64,000 nucleotides of DNA from Comamonas sp. BIGb0124. Its GTDB lineage: Bacteria > Pseudomonadota > Gammaproteobacteria > Burkholderiales > Burkholderiaceae_C. This document shows, one piece after another, positions 48,868 through 57,961 of this stretch (positions are counted from its first letter, which is position 1; each line of letters starts with the position of its first letter). Location: contig NZ_RJVF01000015.1 in assembly GCF_003752175.1 (NCBI RefSeq), positions 223,654 to 287,653 of the forward strand. The letters run 5' to 3'. Below the pieces are notes generated by a model, which did no database searches, had not been told where the DNA came from, and saw nothing but the letters and a program-made list of their open reading frames with translations. A program made the translations under genes and the position numbers.

Positions 48868-49299
48868 ATGCGATTCATGGTGTTGATCAAGGCCGACCGC
48901 GACAGCGAAGCCGGCGTCATGCCCAGCGAACAACTGCTCGCGGAAATGGGCCGTTTCAACGAAGAACTCGTCGCGGCGGGCGTGATGCTGGCCGGCGAAG
49001 GCCTGCACCCCAGCGCCAAGGGGGCCCGCGTGCTGTTCGACGGCACGCGGCGGCAGGTGGAGCCAGGCCCCCTGGGCGACCCCGATCACTTGATCGCCGG
49101 CTTCTGGATCTGGTCGTGCGCCTCGCTCGACGAGGCCATCGACTGGGTGCGGCGCTGCCCCAATCCCATGCAGGGCCGGTCCTGGGTCGAGATCCGGCAG
49201 ATCTTCGAAGCCGAAGACTTCGGCGCCGCCCTCACGCCCGAACTGCGCGAGCAGGAAGAGCGGCTGCGCACCGCCGTGGAACTCAATCGGCCAGCGTGA
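48868..49299 (+). CDS. YCII-related domain protein
   Basis: This 143-residue protein is of the YCII/DGPF family with a ferredoxin-like fold (MRFMVLIKADRDSEAG, EGLHPSAKGARVLFDG, PDHLIAGFWIWSCASLDEAIDWVRRCPNP). Members are small enzymes or dehydratase-like proteins, often beside ECF sigma factors, but none is visible here. AGGAG precedes the ATG at 48868. Its last 17 bases overlap the end of the convergent OmpA-like gene. The function is unknown. Confidence 0.85.
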   Translation: MRFMVLIKADRDSEAGVMPSEQLLAEMGRFNEELVAAGVMLAGEGLHPSAKGARVLFDGTRRQVEPGPLGDPDHLIAGFWIWSCASLDEAIDWVRRCPNPMQGRSWVEIRQIFEAEDFGAALTPELREQEERLRTAVELNRPA

Positions 49300-49837
49300 C
49301 CTCGACCCGGCGCGCCTGTTCGGCGTCGCCGCTACCCGTGCTGTCGGCCGGACGGCGGTACTCGATGCGCCCCTGAGCCACGCCCAGGCCCTGCAGGGTC
49401 TGGCCCACCGCCACCGCCCGCTCCTTGGCCAGTGCGGCATTGAGGATGGCATCGCCGCTGGCGTCGTGGAAACCGGAAATCACCGCCCGGCGGCCGGCTT
49501 GCACGCCCTGCACGATGTCGGCCAGGGCCGCACCGGCATCCGCGGGCAGCGCCGCGCTGTTGACCGCAAAATAGAAGCTCACGACACCGGCCGAGACTTC
49601 GACACGGCTGGCAGGCGAGCCGGCCGCACCTGCGGCATCGCCCGTGAGCGGCGCAACGGATTGGGCAATCTCGCGTTCCTGCTGGCGTGTGAGATCGGTC
49701 TTGAACACACCTTGGTGATACAGGACCGCAGACAGCACGCTGACCACCACGACCCCCACGAGCGTGAACACCAGGCCCAGGGCAAAGCGCGATTGACCAT
49801 CATCTTGTTGTTGCACAGCTGACACGTATGACTCCAT
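49283..49837 (-). CDS. Inner-membrane-anchored OmpA-like peptidoglycan-binding protein
   Basis: The 184-residue protein has one N-terminal membrane span (FALGLVFTLVGVVVVSVLSAVLY, about 18-40) and an OmpA/MotB-type C-terminal domain (VSFYFAVNSAALPADAGAALADIVQGV, ISGFHDASGDAILNAALAKERAVAVGQTL). The usual Arg that contacts peptidoglycan is in the AKERA region, and the normal TD dipeptide is replaced by HD. It is predicted to face the periplasm and hold on to the cell wall. It stands alone on its strand. Confidence 0.85.
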   Translation of the reverse strand: MESYVSAVQQQDDGQSRFALGLVFTLVGVVVVSVLSAVLYHQGVFKTDLTRQQEREIAQSVAPLTGDAAGAAGSPASRVEVSAGVVSFYFAVNSAALPADAGAALADIVQGVQAGRRAVISGFHDASGDAILNAALAKERAVAVGQTLQGLGVAQGRIEYRRPADSTGSGDAEQARRVEVTLAD

Positions 49838-49934
49838 TGAAGTTGTCGCACCGCCCGGAACGGCGGCACCATTCCACCATTCTAGGGAATTGCCTGTCCG
49901 GGCAAGTGTCTCTGCAAGTGTTTACAGTCCAGGC

Positions 49935-50690
49935 ATGATTTTCGACCCGTCCGAGCCCACTCCATCCCCTTCGGCATCCGATGCCGCGGCCGCCGGCGCA
50001 CGTCTGCGCGAGCAGGTGCTGCGCGGCTGGCAGCCGGGGACGGATATGTGGCTCTTTGCCTATGCCTCGCTCATCTGGCGTCCCGACTTCGACTGCCCCG
50101 AACAGCGGCCCGCCCGGATTCGCGGCTACCACCGTGCGCTCAAGATGTGGAGTCACGTCAATCGCGGCACGCCGCAATGCCCCGGTCTGGTGTTTGCCCT
50201 GCTGCCCGGCGGCAGTTGCCGCGGCCTCGCGCTGCGCGTGCCGGCCGACCAGGCCCGCCAGATCTTCGAGCAGCTGTGGCTGCGCGAAATGCCCACGCTG
50301 ACCTACATCCCGCGCTGGCTGCGCTGCGAGACACCGCAGGGGCCTGTTCAGGCCCTGGCCTTCACCCTGCCACGGTCGAGTCCCGGTTACACCGGGCTGC
50401 TCAGCCCCGACCGCTACCGCGAGGTCTTCGCGCAGGCCCGCGGCTGCTTCGGCACCACGCTGGAATACGCCCACCGCACCCATGACAGCCTGCGGGCCCT
50501 GGGCATCGAGGATGACGCCCTGGCCCGCTTGCTGGCCTTGACCGCGCCGGCCGACCCTCCCTTGCCGCAACCCCGTCGCCGTTCACATCCGGCCCAACCA
50601 GACCGCGCCAAGCCTGCAGCGCAGGCCCGGCAAGAGGACAATCGCCCCATGGCGCACGCTGGCGCCGCCAGACCGGAATCAACGACATGA
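49935..50690 (+). CDS. ChaC-like gamma-glutamylcyclotransferase
   Basis: This 251-residue ChaC-type protein of the gamma-glutamylcyclotransferase superfamily degrades glutathione in known members. The substrate-binding loop reads [12 protein letters not shown], with Ala where YGSL is usual, followed by [29 protein letters not shown] and [13 protein letters not shown], where the Glu is a candidate catalytic residue. The last ~45 residues are Pro/Arg/Ala-rich and not part of the fold. The stop overlaps the pdxH start as ATGA. The start at 49935 gives the shortest conserved N-terminus. Confidence 0.85.
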   Translation: MIFDPSEPTPSPSASDAAAAGARLREQVLRGWQPGTDMWLFAYASLIWRPDFDCPEQRPARIRGYHRALKMWSHVNRGTPQCPGLVFALLPGGSCRGLALRVPADQARQIFEQLWLREMPTLTYIPRWLRCETPQGPVQALAFTLPRSSPGYTGLLSPDRYREVFAQARGCFGTTLEYAHRTHDSLRALGIEDDALARLLALTAPADPPLPQPRRRSHPAQPDRAKPAAQARQEDNRPMAHAGAARPESTT

Positions 50691-51334
50691 GCAAACTCTC
50701 CGACACCATTGCCGATCTCCGCAAGAGCTACGAACAGGCCGAACTCGACGAGAACCAGTCCAGCGATCGACCGCTGCGCCAGTTCGAACTCTGGCTCGAT
50801 CAGGCCATCGAGGCCCACGTGCCCGAGCCCAACGCCATGACGCTCGCCACGGTCGGCAGCGACCTGCGGCCCTCCACGCGCATCGTGCTCATCAAGGGTT
50901 ACGACGAGCGCGGCCTGGTCTGGTACACCAACCGCGACAGCCGCAAGGGCCGAGAACTGGGCGGCAACCCCTATGCCGCACTGCAGTTTCACTGGGTCGA
51001 GCTCGAGCGTGTCGTGCGTATCGAGGGCCGGGTGGAATTCACCAGCGACGAGGAAAGCGATCGCTACTTCAACAGCCGCCCGCTCGATTCACGCATCGGG
51101 GCCTGGTCCAGCCCGCAGAGCCAGCCCATCGGCAGCCGTGCCGTGCTGGTCGGCAATGCGGCGAAGTACGCCGCGAAATTCGGACTCAAGCCGCCGCGCC
51201 CGCCGCATTGGGGCGGCTACCGGCTGGTGCCCGAGCGCTGGGAATTCTGGCAGGGCCGCAAGAGCCGCCTGCACGACCGCCTGTGCTACCAGCTCGAGGC
51301 CGGTCAATGGCAGCGCAGCCGGCTGGCCCCTTGA
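50687..51334 (+). CDS. pdxH: Pyridoxamine 5-phosphate oxidase
   Basis: This 215-residue FMN enzyme makes pyridoxal 5-phosphate from pyridoxine or pyridoxamine phosphate. Signature blocks are [78 protein letters not shown] and the C-terminal [24 protein letters not shown]. It is coupled to the ChaC-like gene by a four-base overlap and is convergent with the TRAP genes five bases away. Confidence 0.97.
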   Translation: MSKLSDTIADLRKSYEQAELDENQSSDRPLRQFELWLDQAIEAHVPEPNAMTLATVGSDLRPSTRIVLIKGYDERGLVWYTNRDSRKGRELGGNPYAALQFHWVELERVVRIEGRVEFTSDEESDRYFNSRPLDSRIGAWSSPQSQPIGSRAVLVGNAAKYAAKFGLKPPRPPHWGGYRLVPERWEFWQGRKSRLHDRLCYQLEAGQWQRSRLAP

Positions 51335-51339
51335 ACCGC

Positions 51340-52623
51340 TCAGCGGCCCAGGAAGTGCGGCAGGCCGACCGACAGCCAGGGCACCAGGGTCAGCGCCATC
51401 AGGATCAGGAAGTGCGCGACCAGGAAAGGCACGAGTTCACGTGTCAGGGCGCTCAACGGCACCTTGGCGCTTGAACACACCACGAACAGCAGGCTGCCCA
51501 CCGGCGGCGTGATCATGCCCAGCGTCAGGTTCACGATCACGACGATCGCGAAGTGCACCGGATCGATGCCCAGAACACCCGAGATCGGCGCCAGGATGGG
51601 CACCAGAATCATCACCCCGGGCAGCGGCTCCATGAAGATGCCGAACACCAGCAGCAGCACGTTCACGGCCATCAGGAACGCGATGGGCCCCAGGTTCCAC
51701 GCCACGATCATGTCGGCCAGGGCCTGCGGCGTGCCTTCGATCGTCAGCACCCATGCAAAGGCCGCAGACGCCGCCACGATCAGCAGGACCGAGGCCGTCA
51801 GCAGCGCCGAACGCGCCAGGATGCCCGGCAGCGCCGACCACTTGAGCGTGCCGTAGACCCACTTGCCGCATGCCAGCGCATAGAACACGGCGACCACCGA
51901 AGCCTCGGTGGGGGTGAAGATGCCCAGCCGGATCCCGCCGAGCACCAGCACCAGCAGCAGCAGTGCGGGGATCGCCTTCCAGGTGTTGATCAGCATTTCC
52001 CGCAACGAGGGGCGCGGATCGCCGCTGCGGTAGCCGCGTTTGCTGCACACCCACCAGTTGACCGCCGCCATGCCCAGGGCGATCAGGATGCCCGGCACCA
52101 CGCCGGCCAGGAACAGCGACAGCACCGAGACCCGCTCGTCCTGCAGGCAGTACACGATCATGATGATCGAGGGCGGGATGATCGGCCCGACGATGGCCGT
52201 CGCCGCGGTCAGGGCCGCCGGATAGGCACGGCCGTAACCGGCCTTGTCCATCATGCGGATCATCATGGCGCCGGGCCCCGCAGCGTCGGCCAGGGCCGAA
52301 CCCGAGATGCCCGAGAAGATCGTCAGCGACAGCACGTTGGCGTAACCCAGCCCACCCCGGAGGTGGCCGACGAACTGCGCCGCAAAACGCAGCAGCACCA
52401 CTGTCAGCGCCCCGCCCGACATGATCTCGGCGGCCAGGATGAAGAACGGCACCGCCATCAGCGGGAAACTGTCGATGCCGGTGAACATCTCCTTGAACAC
52501 CACCACCATCGGAAACTCGCCGCCCACCAGCACGGCCAGGGCCGCGGCGATCGCAAGCGAGAACGCCACCGGCACGCCCAGCGCCAGCAACACAATCACG
52601 GAAACGAAAAGTGTGATCCACAT
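51340..52623 (-). CDS. TRAP transporter large permease subunit (DctM-like)
   Basis: The 427-residue protein has about twelve hydrophobic segments. It opens MWITLFVSVIVLLALGVPVAFSLAIA and contains IFSGISGSALADAAGPG, AIVGPIIPPSIIMIVY and LGMITPPVGSLLFVVC, which are the DctM hallmarks. With DctQ it moves organic acids or sugar acids using the sodium gradient. It begins 13 bases after dctQ. The substrate is not predictable from sequence; nearby edd-eda would fit a sugar acid. Confidence 0.94.
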   Translation of the reverse strand: MWITLFVSVIVLLALGVPVAFSLAIAAALAVLVGGEFPMVVVFKEMFTGIDSFPLMAVPFFILAAEIMSGGALTVVLLRFAAQFVGHLRGGLGYANVLSLTIFSGISGSALADAAGPGAMMIRMMDKAGYGRAYPAALTAATAIVGPIIPPSIIMIVYCLQDERVSVLSLFLAGVVPGILIALGMAAVNWWVCSKRGYRSGDPRPSLREMLINTWKAIPALLLLVLVLGGIRLGIFTPTEASVVAVFYALACGKWVYGTLKWSALPGILARSALLTASVLLIVAASAAFAWVLTIEGTPQALADMIVAWNLGPIAFLMAVNVLLLVFGIFMEPLPGVMILVPILAPISGVLGIDPVHFAIVVIVNLTLGMITPPVGSLLFVVCSSAKVPLSALTRELVPFLVAHFLILMALTLVPWLSVGLPHFLGR

Positions 52624-52636
52624 GTCTTTGTTCCCT

Positions 52637-53152
52637 TCAGATCGAAGCCGCGGTTTCCGCGTCGATCTCGTCCGATTCGATGAAGCGGTGCTCCAGCACA
52701 TAACGCCGCGCCACGAAGGCCAGGTGCAGCATCAGCAGGCCGAAGCCCACGGGCGAAGCCAGATACACCCACCAGTAGGAAATGCCCATGACCGGCGTGG
52801 TCTGGAACTGCATGAAGTCCATGTACTCCAGCCCCCACCAGGCCATGGCCGCAAAGAACGTCATCAGCCCGGCCACCACCAGTGCCCGCAGCACCTGGCC
52901 GGCGACTCGCGGCAGGCGGTTCTGCAGATCCTCGATGGCGACGTGGCCGCCGAAGCGCAGCACCAGACCGGCGCCCAGGAACGTCACCCAGATCATCAGG
53001 TAACGGCCCACCTCCTCCGCCCAGACCAGCGAATCGTTGGTCAGGTAACGCAGCACCACATTGGCGAAGATGATGCAGGCCATCGCGCCCAGCATCAGGA
53101 TGAGCAGCCAGCGGTTCACCCGTACCACCAGCCCTTCGAGTCGATCGATCAT
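52637..53152 (-). CDS. TRAP transporter small permease subunit (DctQ-like)
   Basis: This 171-residue protein has four hydrophobic segments and the DctQ motif VWAEEVGRYLMIWVTFLGAGLVLRFGGHVAIEDL. It partners the large permease encoded directly downstream. It is separated from dctP by 141 bases that contain a strong hairpin (53217-53243), probably lowering expression of the membrane subunits relative to the binding protein. Confidence 0.93.
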   Translation of the reverse strand: MIDRLEGLVVRVNRWLLILMLGAMACIIFANVVLRYLTNDSLVWAEEVGRYLMIWVTFLGAGLVLRFGGHVAIEDLQNRLPRVAGQVLRALVVAGLMTFFAAMAWWGLEYMDFMQFQTTPVMGISYWWVYLASPVGFGLLMLHLAFVARRYVLEHRFIESDEIDAETAASI

Positions 53153-53216
53153 GTTGTTGTATGTCTGTGCATCAAGAAGAAATCACGCCGGTGACGGCAC
53201 CGGCCCAGAACGCCAA

Positions 53217-53243
53217 AGCGCCTGCCGGATCGCGGCAGGCGCT
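53217..53243 (-). terminator. Hairpin between dctP and dctQ (partial terminator)
   Basis: An 11-bp perfect stem AGCGCCTGCCG/CGGCAGGCGCT with a 5-base loop is followed on the minus strand by only TTTGG. It is too T-poor for an efficient intrinsic terminator and more likely a leaky one or a 3-prime mRNA-stabilising element setting a high DctP to DctQM ratio. Confidence 0.6.
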
Positions 53244-53293
53244 GGCAACGATGCGCGCCGCCCGGCAAGGGCCGCACGCAAGGAGTCAAGCCG

Positions 53294-54289
53294 TCACTGA
53301 GTGGCGGCGATGCGGTCGAGCAGTTCCTTGCCGAACTTGGTCTCGTACTGCGCATAGGCCGGTGCCAGGGTCTTCTGGAACGGCGTCTTGTCGGTGATGG
53401 TGTTGACCTGCATGCCGGCGGCCTTGAGCGTGGCCACGCCCTTGGCATCGACGTCGTCCACAAAGGCGCGCATGGCGGCGGATCCGGCCTTGGCGCCTTC
53501 CAGGAAAGCGGCCTTGTCGGCGTCCGAGAGCTTGTTCCAGAAACGCGGCGACACGATCAGCAGCGTGGGTGCATACACGTGGCTCGACAGCGTCAGGTAT
53601 TTCTGCACGTCCGAGAGCTTGGCCGACACGATCACCGACAGCGGGTTCTCCTGACCGTCGATGGTGCCCTGCTGCAGCGCACCCGTCACTTCGGGCCAGG
53701 CCATGGGCGTGGGCGCGGCGCCCAGCGTCTTGAAGGCCGTGATGTGGACCGGGTTCTCCATGGTGCGGATCTTCAGGCCCTTGAAGTCGTCGGGCGCGGC
53801 CACCGCATGCTTGGCATTGGTCAGGTGGCGGAAGCCCTGCTCGCCCCAGGCCAGCGCGACGATCCCGCGCGGCTGGAACTTCTTGATCAGGTCCTGGCCC
53901 ACCGGGCCGTCCATCACGCGGCGGGCATGGCCGATGTCGCGGAACAGGAAGGGCACGTCGACCACGCCCACTTCGGGGACGAAGTTGGACAGCGTGCCGG
54001 TCGAGACGATCAGCGCCTGCACCGTACCCAGTTGCAGGCCTTCGATGGATTCACGCTCGCCGCCCAGCGCGCTGGCCGGGAAATGCTTGAACTTGTAGCG
54101 GCCGGCCGTCGACTTCTCGACCGAATCGGCCCAGGCCTGCGCGCCGGCGCCGTAATGGGAATTCACGGCCAGGGCGTAACCGATCTTGACTTCGGTCTGG
54201 GCCTGTGCACCGGCACCCGTCAACAGAGCGCAAGCCGCAGCCACGCTTCCCAGCCAGACGCGCACCCGCGTCGTTGCATTCATTGCCAT
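53294..54289 (-). CDS. TRAP transporter periplasmic substrate-binding protein (DctP-like)
   Basis: This 331-residue protein has a signal peptide ending near GAQAQ (residue about 30) and a DctP fold. GYALAVNSHYGAGAQAWADSVEK opens the fold, with GERESIEGLQLGTVQ and VVDVPFLFRD following. The substrate-carboxylate Arg is expected in LKIRTMENPVHI, and MAWPEVTGALQQGTIDGQENPL closes the block. The start at 54289 follows GAGGAG. It is first in the TRAP operon, preceded by 232 non-coding bases up to rlmB that should hold the promoter. Confidence 0.94.
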   Translation of the reverse strand: MAMNATTRVRVWLGSVAAACALLTGAGAQAQTEVKIGYALAVNSHYGAGAQAWADSVEKSTAGRYKFKHFPASALGGERESIEGLQLGTVQALIVSTGTLSNFVPEVGVVDVPFLFRDIGHARRVMDGPVGQDLIKKFQPRGIVALAWGEQGFRHLTNAKHAVAAPDDFKGLKIRTMENPVHITAFKTLGAAPTPMAWPEVTGALQQGTIDGQENPLSVIVSAKLSDVQKYLTLSSHVYAPTLLIVSPRFWNKLSDADKAAFLEGAKAGSAAMRAFVDDVDAKGVATLKAAGMQVNTITDKTPFQKTLAPAYAQYETKFGKELLDRIAATQ

Positions 54290-54521
54290 GAAAACTGTCT
54301 CCTCGTCGATGTAATGGATCAAAAGCCGGCTGCCGAGCTCATTCTTGTTCTTGGCATGCGGACCCCAATGGCCGCCGCTTGGACCGTCACACGATTCAAG
54401 CCCAGGGGCATTTCAAGGGGCAGTATGGTAAACCCACAAACTGCCCATCGTTTCGTCAATCAAGATGGAAGGCTTCGCGATTCACGACAGCCGAGACTGC
54501 CAGAAGCCGTCCGGCGTGTGC

Positions 54522-55268
54522 TCAGAGTCCGCCGCCGCGCTGGCGCAACGCTTCGTAGAGGCAGACCCCGCTGGCGACCGACACATTCAGGCTCTCGACC
54601 GCACCGCGCATCGGAATGCTGACCAGTTCGTCGCATCGCTTGCGGGTCAGCTGGCGCATGCCCGGCCCTTCCGCGCCCAGCACCAGGGCCACCGGTGCCT
54701 TCAGGTCGACCTGGTAGACCGACTTGTCGGCCTCTTCGCTGGTGCCGATGCACCAGATATTGCGCTCCTGCAGCTCACCCAGGGTGCGCGCCAGGTTGGT
54801 CACCATGAAGTAGGGCATGGTCTCGGCCGCGCCGCTCGCCACCTTGGCCACCGTGGCATTGATGCCGGCCGCATGGTCCTTGGGGGCGATCACGGCATGG
54901 GCGCCGGCGCCATCGGCCACGCGCAGGCAGGCACCGAGGTTGTGCGGATCGGTGATGCCGTCGAGCACCAGCAGCAGAGGCGGCTCGTTGAGCTGGTCGA
55001 GCAGGTCGTCGAGCGAGCGCGCCTGCGCCACGGGTTCGACCCGGGCGGCGACGCCCTGGTGGCCGTGCGAGCCGGCCAGCTTGGCCAGGCGCAGGCCGTC
55101 GGCCTCGATCAGCCGGACCCCCGCTTCCTTGGCGCGCTCGACGAACTGGCGCATGCGCGCATCCCGCCGAGAAGAATCGAAATACACCTCGATCACCGAG
55201 GCCGGCGCGGTCTTGATGCGCACGCCGACGGCGTGAAAGCCGAACAGAATTTTGGGAGTCGTTGCCAT
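54522..55268 (-). CDS. rlmB: 23S rRNA (guanosine-2-O-)-methyltransferase RlmB
   Basis: This 248-residue SPOUT methyltransferase has an N-terminal RNA-binding domain (FGFHAVGVRIKTAP, the SpoU_sub_bind type) and a knotted catalytic domain with motif 1 DGITDPHNLGACLRVADGAGAHAVI, motif 2 LVLGAEGPGM and motif 3 IPMRGAVESLNVSVASGVCLYEALRQ. It is predicted to methylate G2251 of 23S rRNA. The ATG at 55268 lies only ten bases after the lolD-like gene. Confidence 0.95.
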   Translation of the reverse strand: MATTPKILFGFHAVGVRIKTAPASVIEVYFDSSRRDARMRQFVERAKEAGVRLIEADGLRLAKLAGSHGHQGVAARVEPVAQARSLDDLLDQLNEPPLLLVLDGITDPHNLGACLRVADGAGAHAVIAPKDHAAGINATVAKVASGAAETMPYFMVTNLARTLGELQERNIWCIGTSEEADKSVYQVDLKAPVALVLGAEGPGMRQLTRKRCDELVSIPMRGAVESLNVSVASGVCLYEALRQRGGGL

Positions 55269-55278
55269 AGGGGCGTGA

Positions 55279-55992
55279 TTATCCCTGTTCGGCGGACAGG
55301 TCCATCCGGGCACGCCCCGCATCCACGACCACGCGGCGCTGGCAGAGGCTGGCAATGCGGGTGTCGTGCGTCACCAGGATGAGCGTGGTGCCGAGCTCGG
55401 CATTGAGCTGGAACATCAGGTTCATCACGGTTTCACCGGTGGCAAAGTCGAGGCTGCCCGTCGGCTCGTCGGCCAGCAGCACGGCCGGCTGCACCACGAA
55501 CGCGCGGGCCAGCGCCACACGCTGCTGCTCGCCGCCGCTCAGCACCTTGGGGTAATGGCCCAGCCGCTGGCCCAGGCCGACCCGCTCGAGCATCTCGGTG
55601 GCGGCCTCGCGCGCCTGACGCCGACCGGCCAGTTCCAGAGGCAGCATCACATTCTCGAGTGCCGTCAGGTTGGCCATGAGCTGGAAGCTCTGGAACACGA
55701 ATCCGATCTTCTGAGCCCGCAACGCGGCCCGGGCATCCTCGCCCAGCGCAAAAAGATCCTGCCCGTCGAGGTGAACCGATCCTGCACTCGGTGTATCCAA
55801 ACCGGCAATGATGGACAGCAACGTGCTTTTGCCCGAACCGGATGCGCCGATGATGGCGGCGGTCTCGCGGTAGGCAAAATCGAGGTTGATGTCGCGCAGA
55901 ATATCCAGCGTTCCGGTGGAATCGCTCACCGACTTGTAAACCCCGCGGACGGCGATGATGGAAGGCGCAGGCGCAGAAATGGAATCGGACAT
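55279..55992 (-). CDS. LolD/YbbA-like ABC transporter ATP-binding protein
   Basis: This 237-residue ATPase of the MacB/LolD type has Walker A GASGSGKSTLL, Q-loop FVFQSFQL, signature LSGGEQQRVALARA, Walker B VLLADEPTGSLD and the H-loop VTHDTR. Its divergent position beside tesA matches the E. coli ybbA-tesA arrangement. No partner permease is in the window. The ATG at 55992 overlaps the tesA start codon on the other strand (shared CATG), so each gene's leader lies inside the other gene. Confidence 0.9.
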   Translation of the reverse strand: MSDSISAPAPSIIAVRGVYKSVSDSTGTLDILRDINLDFAYRETAAIIGASGSGKSTLLSIIAGLDTPSAGSVHLDGQDLFALGEDARAALRAQKIGFVFQSFQLMANLTALENVMLPLELAGRRQAREAATEMLERVGLGQRLGHYPKVLSGGEQQRVALARAFVVQPAVLLADEPTGSLDFATGETVMNLMFQLNAELGTTLILVTHDTRIASLCQRRVVVDAGRARMDLSAEQG

Positions 55993-56674
55993 GAAACGGA
56001 AAACCTTTTTTTCGACAACGGATCGACGACACTTTATCCTGCAAGCGGGCCTGGGCGCGCTGGCGCTGGCAACCGCCGGTACGGGCCATGCACAAGCCGG
56101 GCCAGCAGGCGGCGCCCGCAAGATCGTGATCCTCGGCGACTCGCTGAGTTCCGAGTATGGCCTGGCGCGCGGCACGGGCTGGGCGGCGCTCCTGGTGCAG
56201 CGCCTCGCCGAGCAGAAGAAGACCGGCTGGCAGGTGGTCAACGCCAGCATCGGCGGCGACACCACCTCGGGCGGCCGCAGCCGCCTGCCTGCGCTGCTCA
56301 AGCAGCACCGGCCGGCCGTGCTGGTGATCGAGCTCGGCGGCAACGACGCGCTGCGTGGCCTGCCCCTGAACATGACCGAAACCAATCTCGACGCCATGGT
56401 CAAGGCCGGACTCGAAGCCGGCGCCAAGGTGCTGCTGGTCGGCAACCAGGTGCCGCCCAACTATGGCCAGCGCTACACGCAGGATTTTGCCGCGCTGTTC
56501 CCCAAGATCGCCGCAGCCAACCGCGTGCCCGTGGTGCCGTTCATGCTCAAGGGCATTGCCGATACGCCGGATGCCATCGACAGCTTCCAGGCCGACCGCA
56601 TCCATCCACTGGCCAAGGCCCATCCGCTCATCCTCGACAACATCTGGCCCGAACTGCAGAAGCTGATCGGTTGA
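55991..56674 (+). CDS. tesA: Exported SGNH esterase / acyl-CoA thioesterase I
   Basis: This 227-residue periplasmic SGNH hydrolase has block I ILGDSLSSEYG with the catalytic Ser, block II Gly in NASIGGDTTSGG, block III ELGGNDALRG, and block V DRIHPLAKAHPL with catalytic Asp and His. The signal peptide contains DRRHFILQAGLGALALATAG, with twin Arg, so Tat export is possible. The ATG at 55991 fits the signal length; upstream in-frame ATGs would lie inside lolD. It is divergent from the lolD-like gene. Confidence 0.92.
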   Translation: MKRKTFFSTTDRRHFILQAGLGALALATAGTGHAQAGPAGGARKIVILGDSLSSEYGLARGTGWAALLVQRLAEQKKTGWQVVNASIGGDTTSGGRSRLPALLKQHRPAVLVIELGGNDALRGLPLNMTETNLDAMVKAGLEAGAKVLLVGNQVPPNYGQRYTQDFAALFPKIAAANRVPVVPFMLKGIADTPDAIDSFQADRIHPLAKAHPLILDNIWPELQKLIG

Positions 56675-56689
56675 GTGCGAGGCAGGCGG

Positions 56690-57880
56690 CTAGGCGGAGC
56701 CCAGCACCTGCAGCGCCTGTTCGAGGTCGGCCCGCAGATCGGCCACGGCCTCGAAGCCCAGCGACAGCCGGACCAGCACGCCGCCATGCGGCCAATCGGT
56801 CACGGCCGGGTCGCGCATGGACGCGATGTCGTAGGGAACGACCAGGCTGACCGGCCCGCCCCACGAGTAGCCGAGCTTGAACAGCTTCAGCGCATCGCAG
56901 AACGCATCGACCTGAGCCGTGCCGTAGCGGGCATCGAACACCACGCTGAACAAACCCGCGGCCAGGCCTTCCGGGCCGCACAGCGCCTGCCAGTGGGCAT
57001 GGCCCGGCGAATCCGGACGGGCAGGATGCAGCACCTGGACGATTTCCGGGCGCCGGGCCAGCCAGTCGGTCAGCGCGCGTGCGTTGCGGTCCTGCGCCCG
57101 ATAACGCAGGTCCATCGAAGGCAGGCTGCGCAGAACGGTTTCCACATCGTTGACGCCCACGCCCAGTCCCAGGCTGGCCCGCATGGCCTTGACACGGGCA
57201 TGCAGCGCCGCATCGCGCGTGACGACGCTGCCCATGAGCACGTCGCCGCCGCCGCTGGGGTACTTGGTCAATGCATGCACCGAGAGGTCGACGCCGGCCT
57301 CGAACGGCTGGAACGCCAGGCCGGCCCCCCACGTGTTGTCGAGCGCCGACGGCACCCCGCGTGCGCGGCAGACGGCCGCCAGCGCCGTCAGGTCGGGAAA
57401 CTCCATCGTCACCGAGCCGGGGGCCTCCAGCCACACCAGGCGCGTCCGCGGCCCGATCCGGCTCGCCAGGTCGTCCGGATCCATCGGATCGTAGAGTTGG
57501 CAGCCGATGCCCCAGCGCGCCAGCGTCTCGGCCGAGAAGGCCTTGTTCGGGTCGTAGGCGTTGTCGGGGACCAGCACCTCGTCGCCCTGGGCCAGCAGGG
57601 CCAGCGAGACCAGGGTGATGGCTGCCAGCCCGCTGGGCACCAGCACGCAGTGCTCGCCGCCCTCGAGCGCCGCCAGCCTCTCCTCGAGCAGGAAGGTGGT
57701 GGGCGTCCCGTGCAGGCCGTAGCTGTAGACATGCTTGCGGCGCCGGTCGGCGCCTCGCATGGCGGCCGTGTTCCGGAAAAACACCGTCGAGGCCTTGTGG
57801 ACGGCCGGCTGGGGCGCCGCGAAGCCCGGCTCGGGCTCGTAGGGGTGATGGATGAGATGGGTGGTCAGGTCGAGGCTCAT
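56690..57880 (-). CDS. metC: Cystathionine beta-lyase (PLP)
   Basis: This 396-residue Cys/Met metabolism PLP enzyme cleaves cystathionine to homocysteine. The features are YSYGLHGTPTTFLLEERLAALEGGEHCVLVPSGLAAI, SALDNTWGAG, the PLP Lys in SVHALTKYPSGGGDVLMGSV, and the C-terminal LVRLSLGFEAVADLRADLEQAL. The ATG at 57880 matches the family start MSLDLTTHLIH. It is convergent with tesA (15-base gap) and directly follows the giant effector gene, separated by 81 bases with an inverted repeat. Confidence 0.94.
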   Translation of the reverse strand: MSLDLTTHLIHHPYEPEPGFAAPQPAVHKASTVFFRNTAAMRGADRRRKHVYSYGLHGTPTTFLLEERLAALEGGEHCVLVPSGLAAITLVSLALLAQGDEVLVPDNAYDPNKAFSAETLARWGIGCQLYDPMDPDDLASRIGPRTRLVWLEAPGSVTMEFPDLTALAAVCRARGVPSALDNTWGAGLAFQPFEAGVDLSVHALTKYPSGGGDVLMGSVVTRDAALHARVKAMRASLGLGVGVNDVETVLRSLPSMDLRYRAQDRNARALTDWLARRPEIVQVLHPARPDSPGHAHWQALCGPEGLAAGLFSVVFDARYGTAQVDAFCDALKLFKLGYSWGGPVSLVVPYDIASMRDPAVTDWPHGGVLVRLSLGFEAVADLRADLEQALQVLGSA

Positions 57881-57912
57881 GGCGGAATCATAGACCGCGT
57901 CGGCACCGGTCC

Positions 57913-57947
57913 GGCGGGGCAAAGGACCGCACGGCCCCTGCCCCGCC
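57913..57947 (-). repeat. Inverted repeat between the giant effector gene and metC
   Basis: A perfect 9-bp inverted repeat GGCGGGGCA/TGCCCCGCC with a 17-base spacer lies 14 bases after the giant gene's stop codon. There is no T run. It could still help end the long transcript or shield its 3-prime end. Confidence 0.5.
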
Positions 57948-57961
57948 GAACCCGCCCCGGG

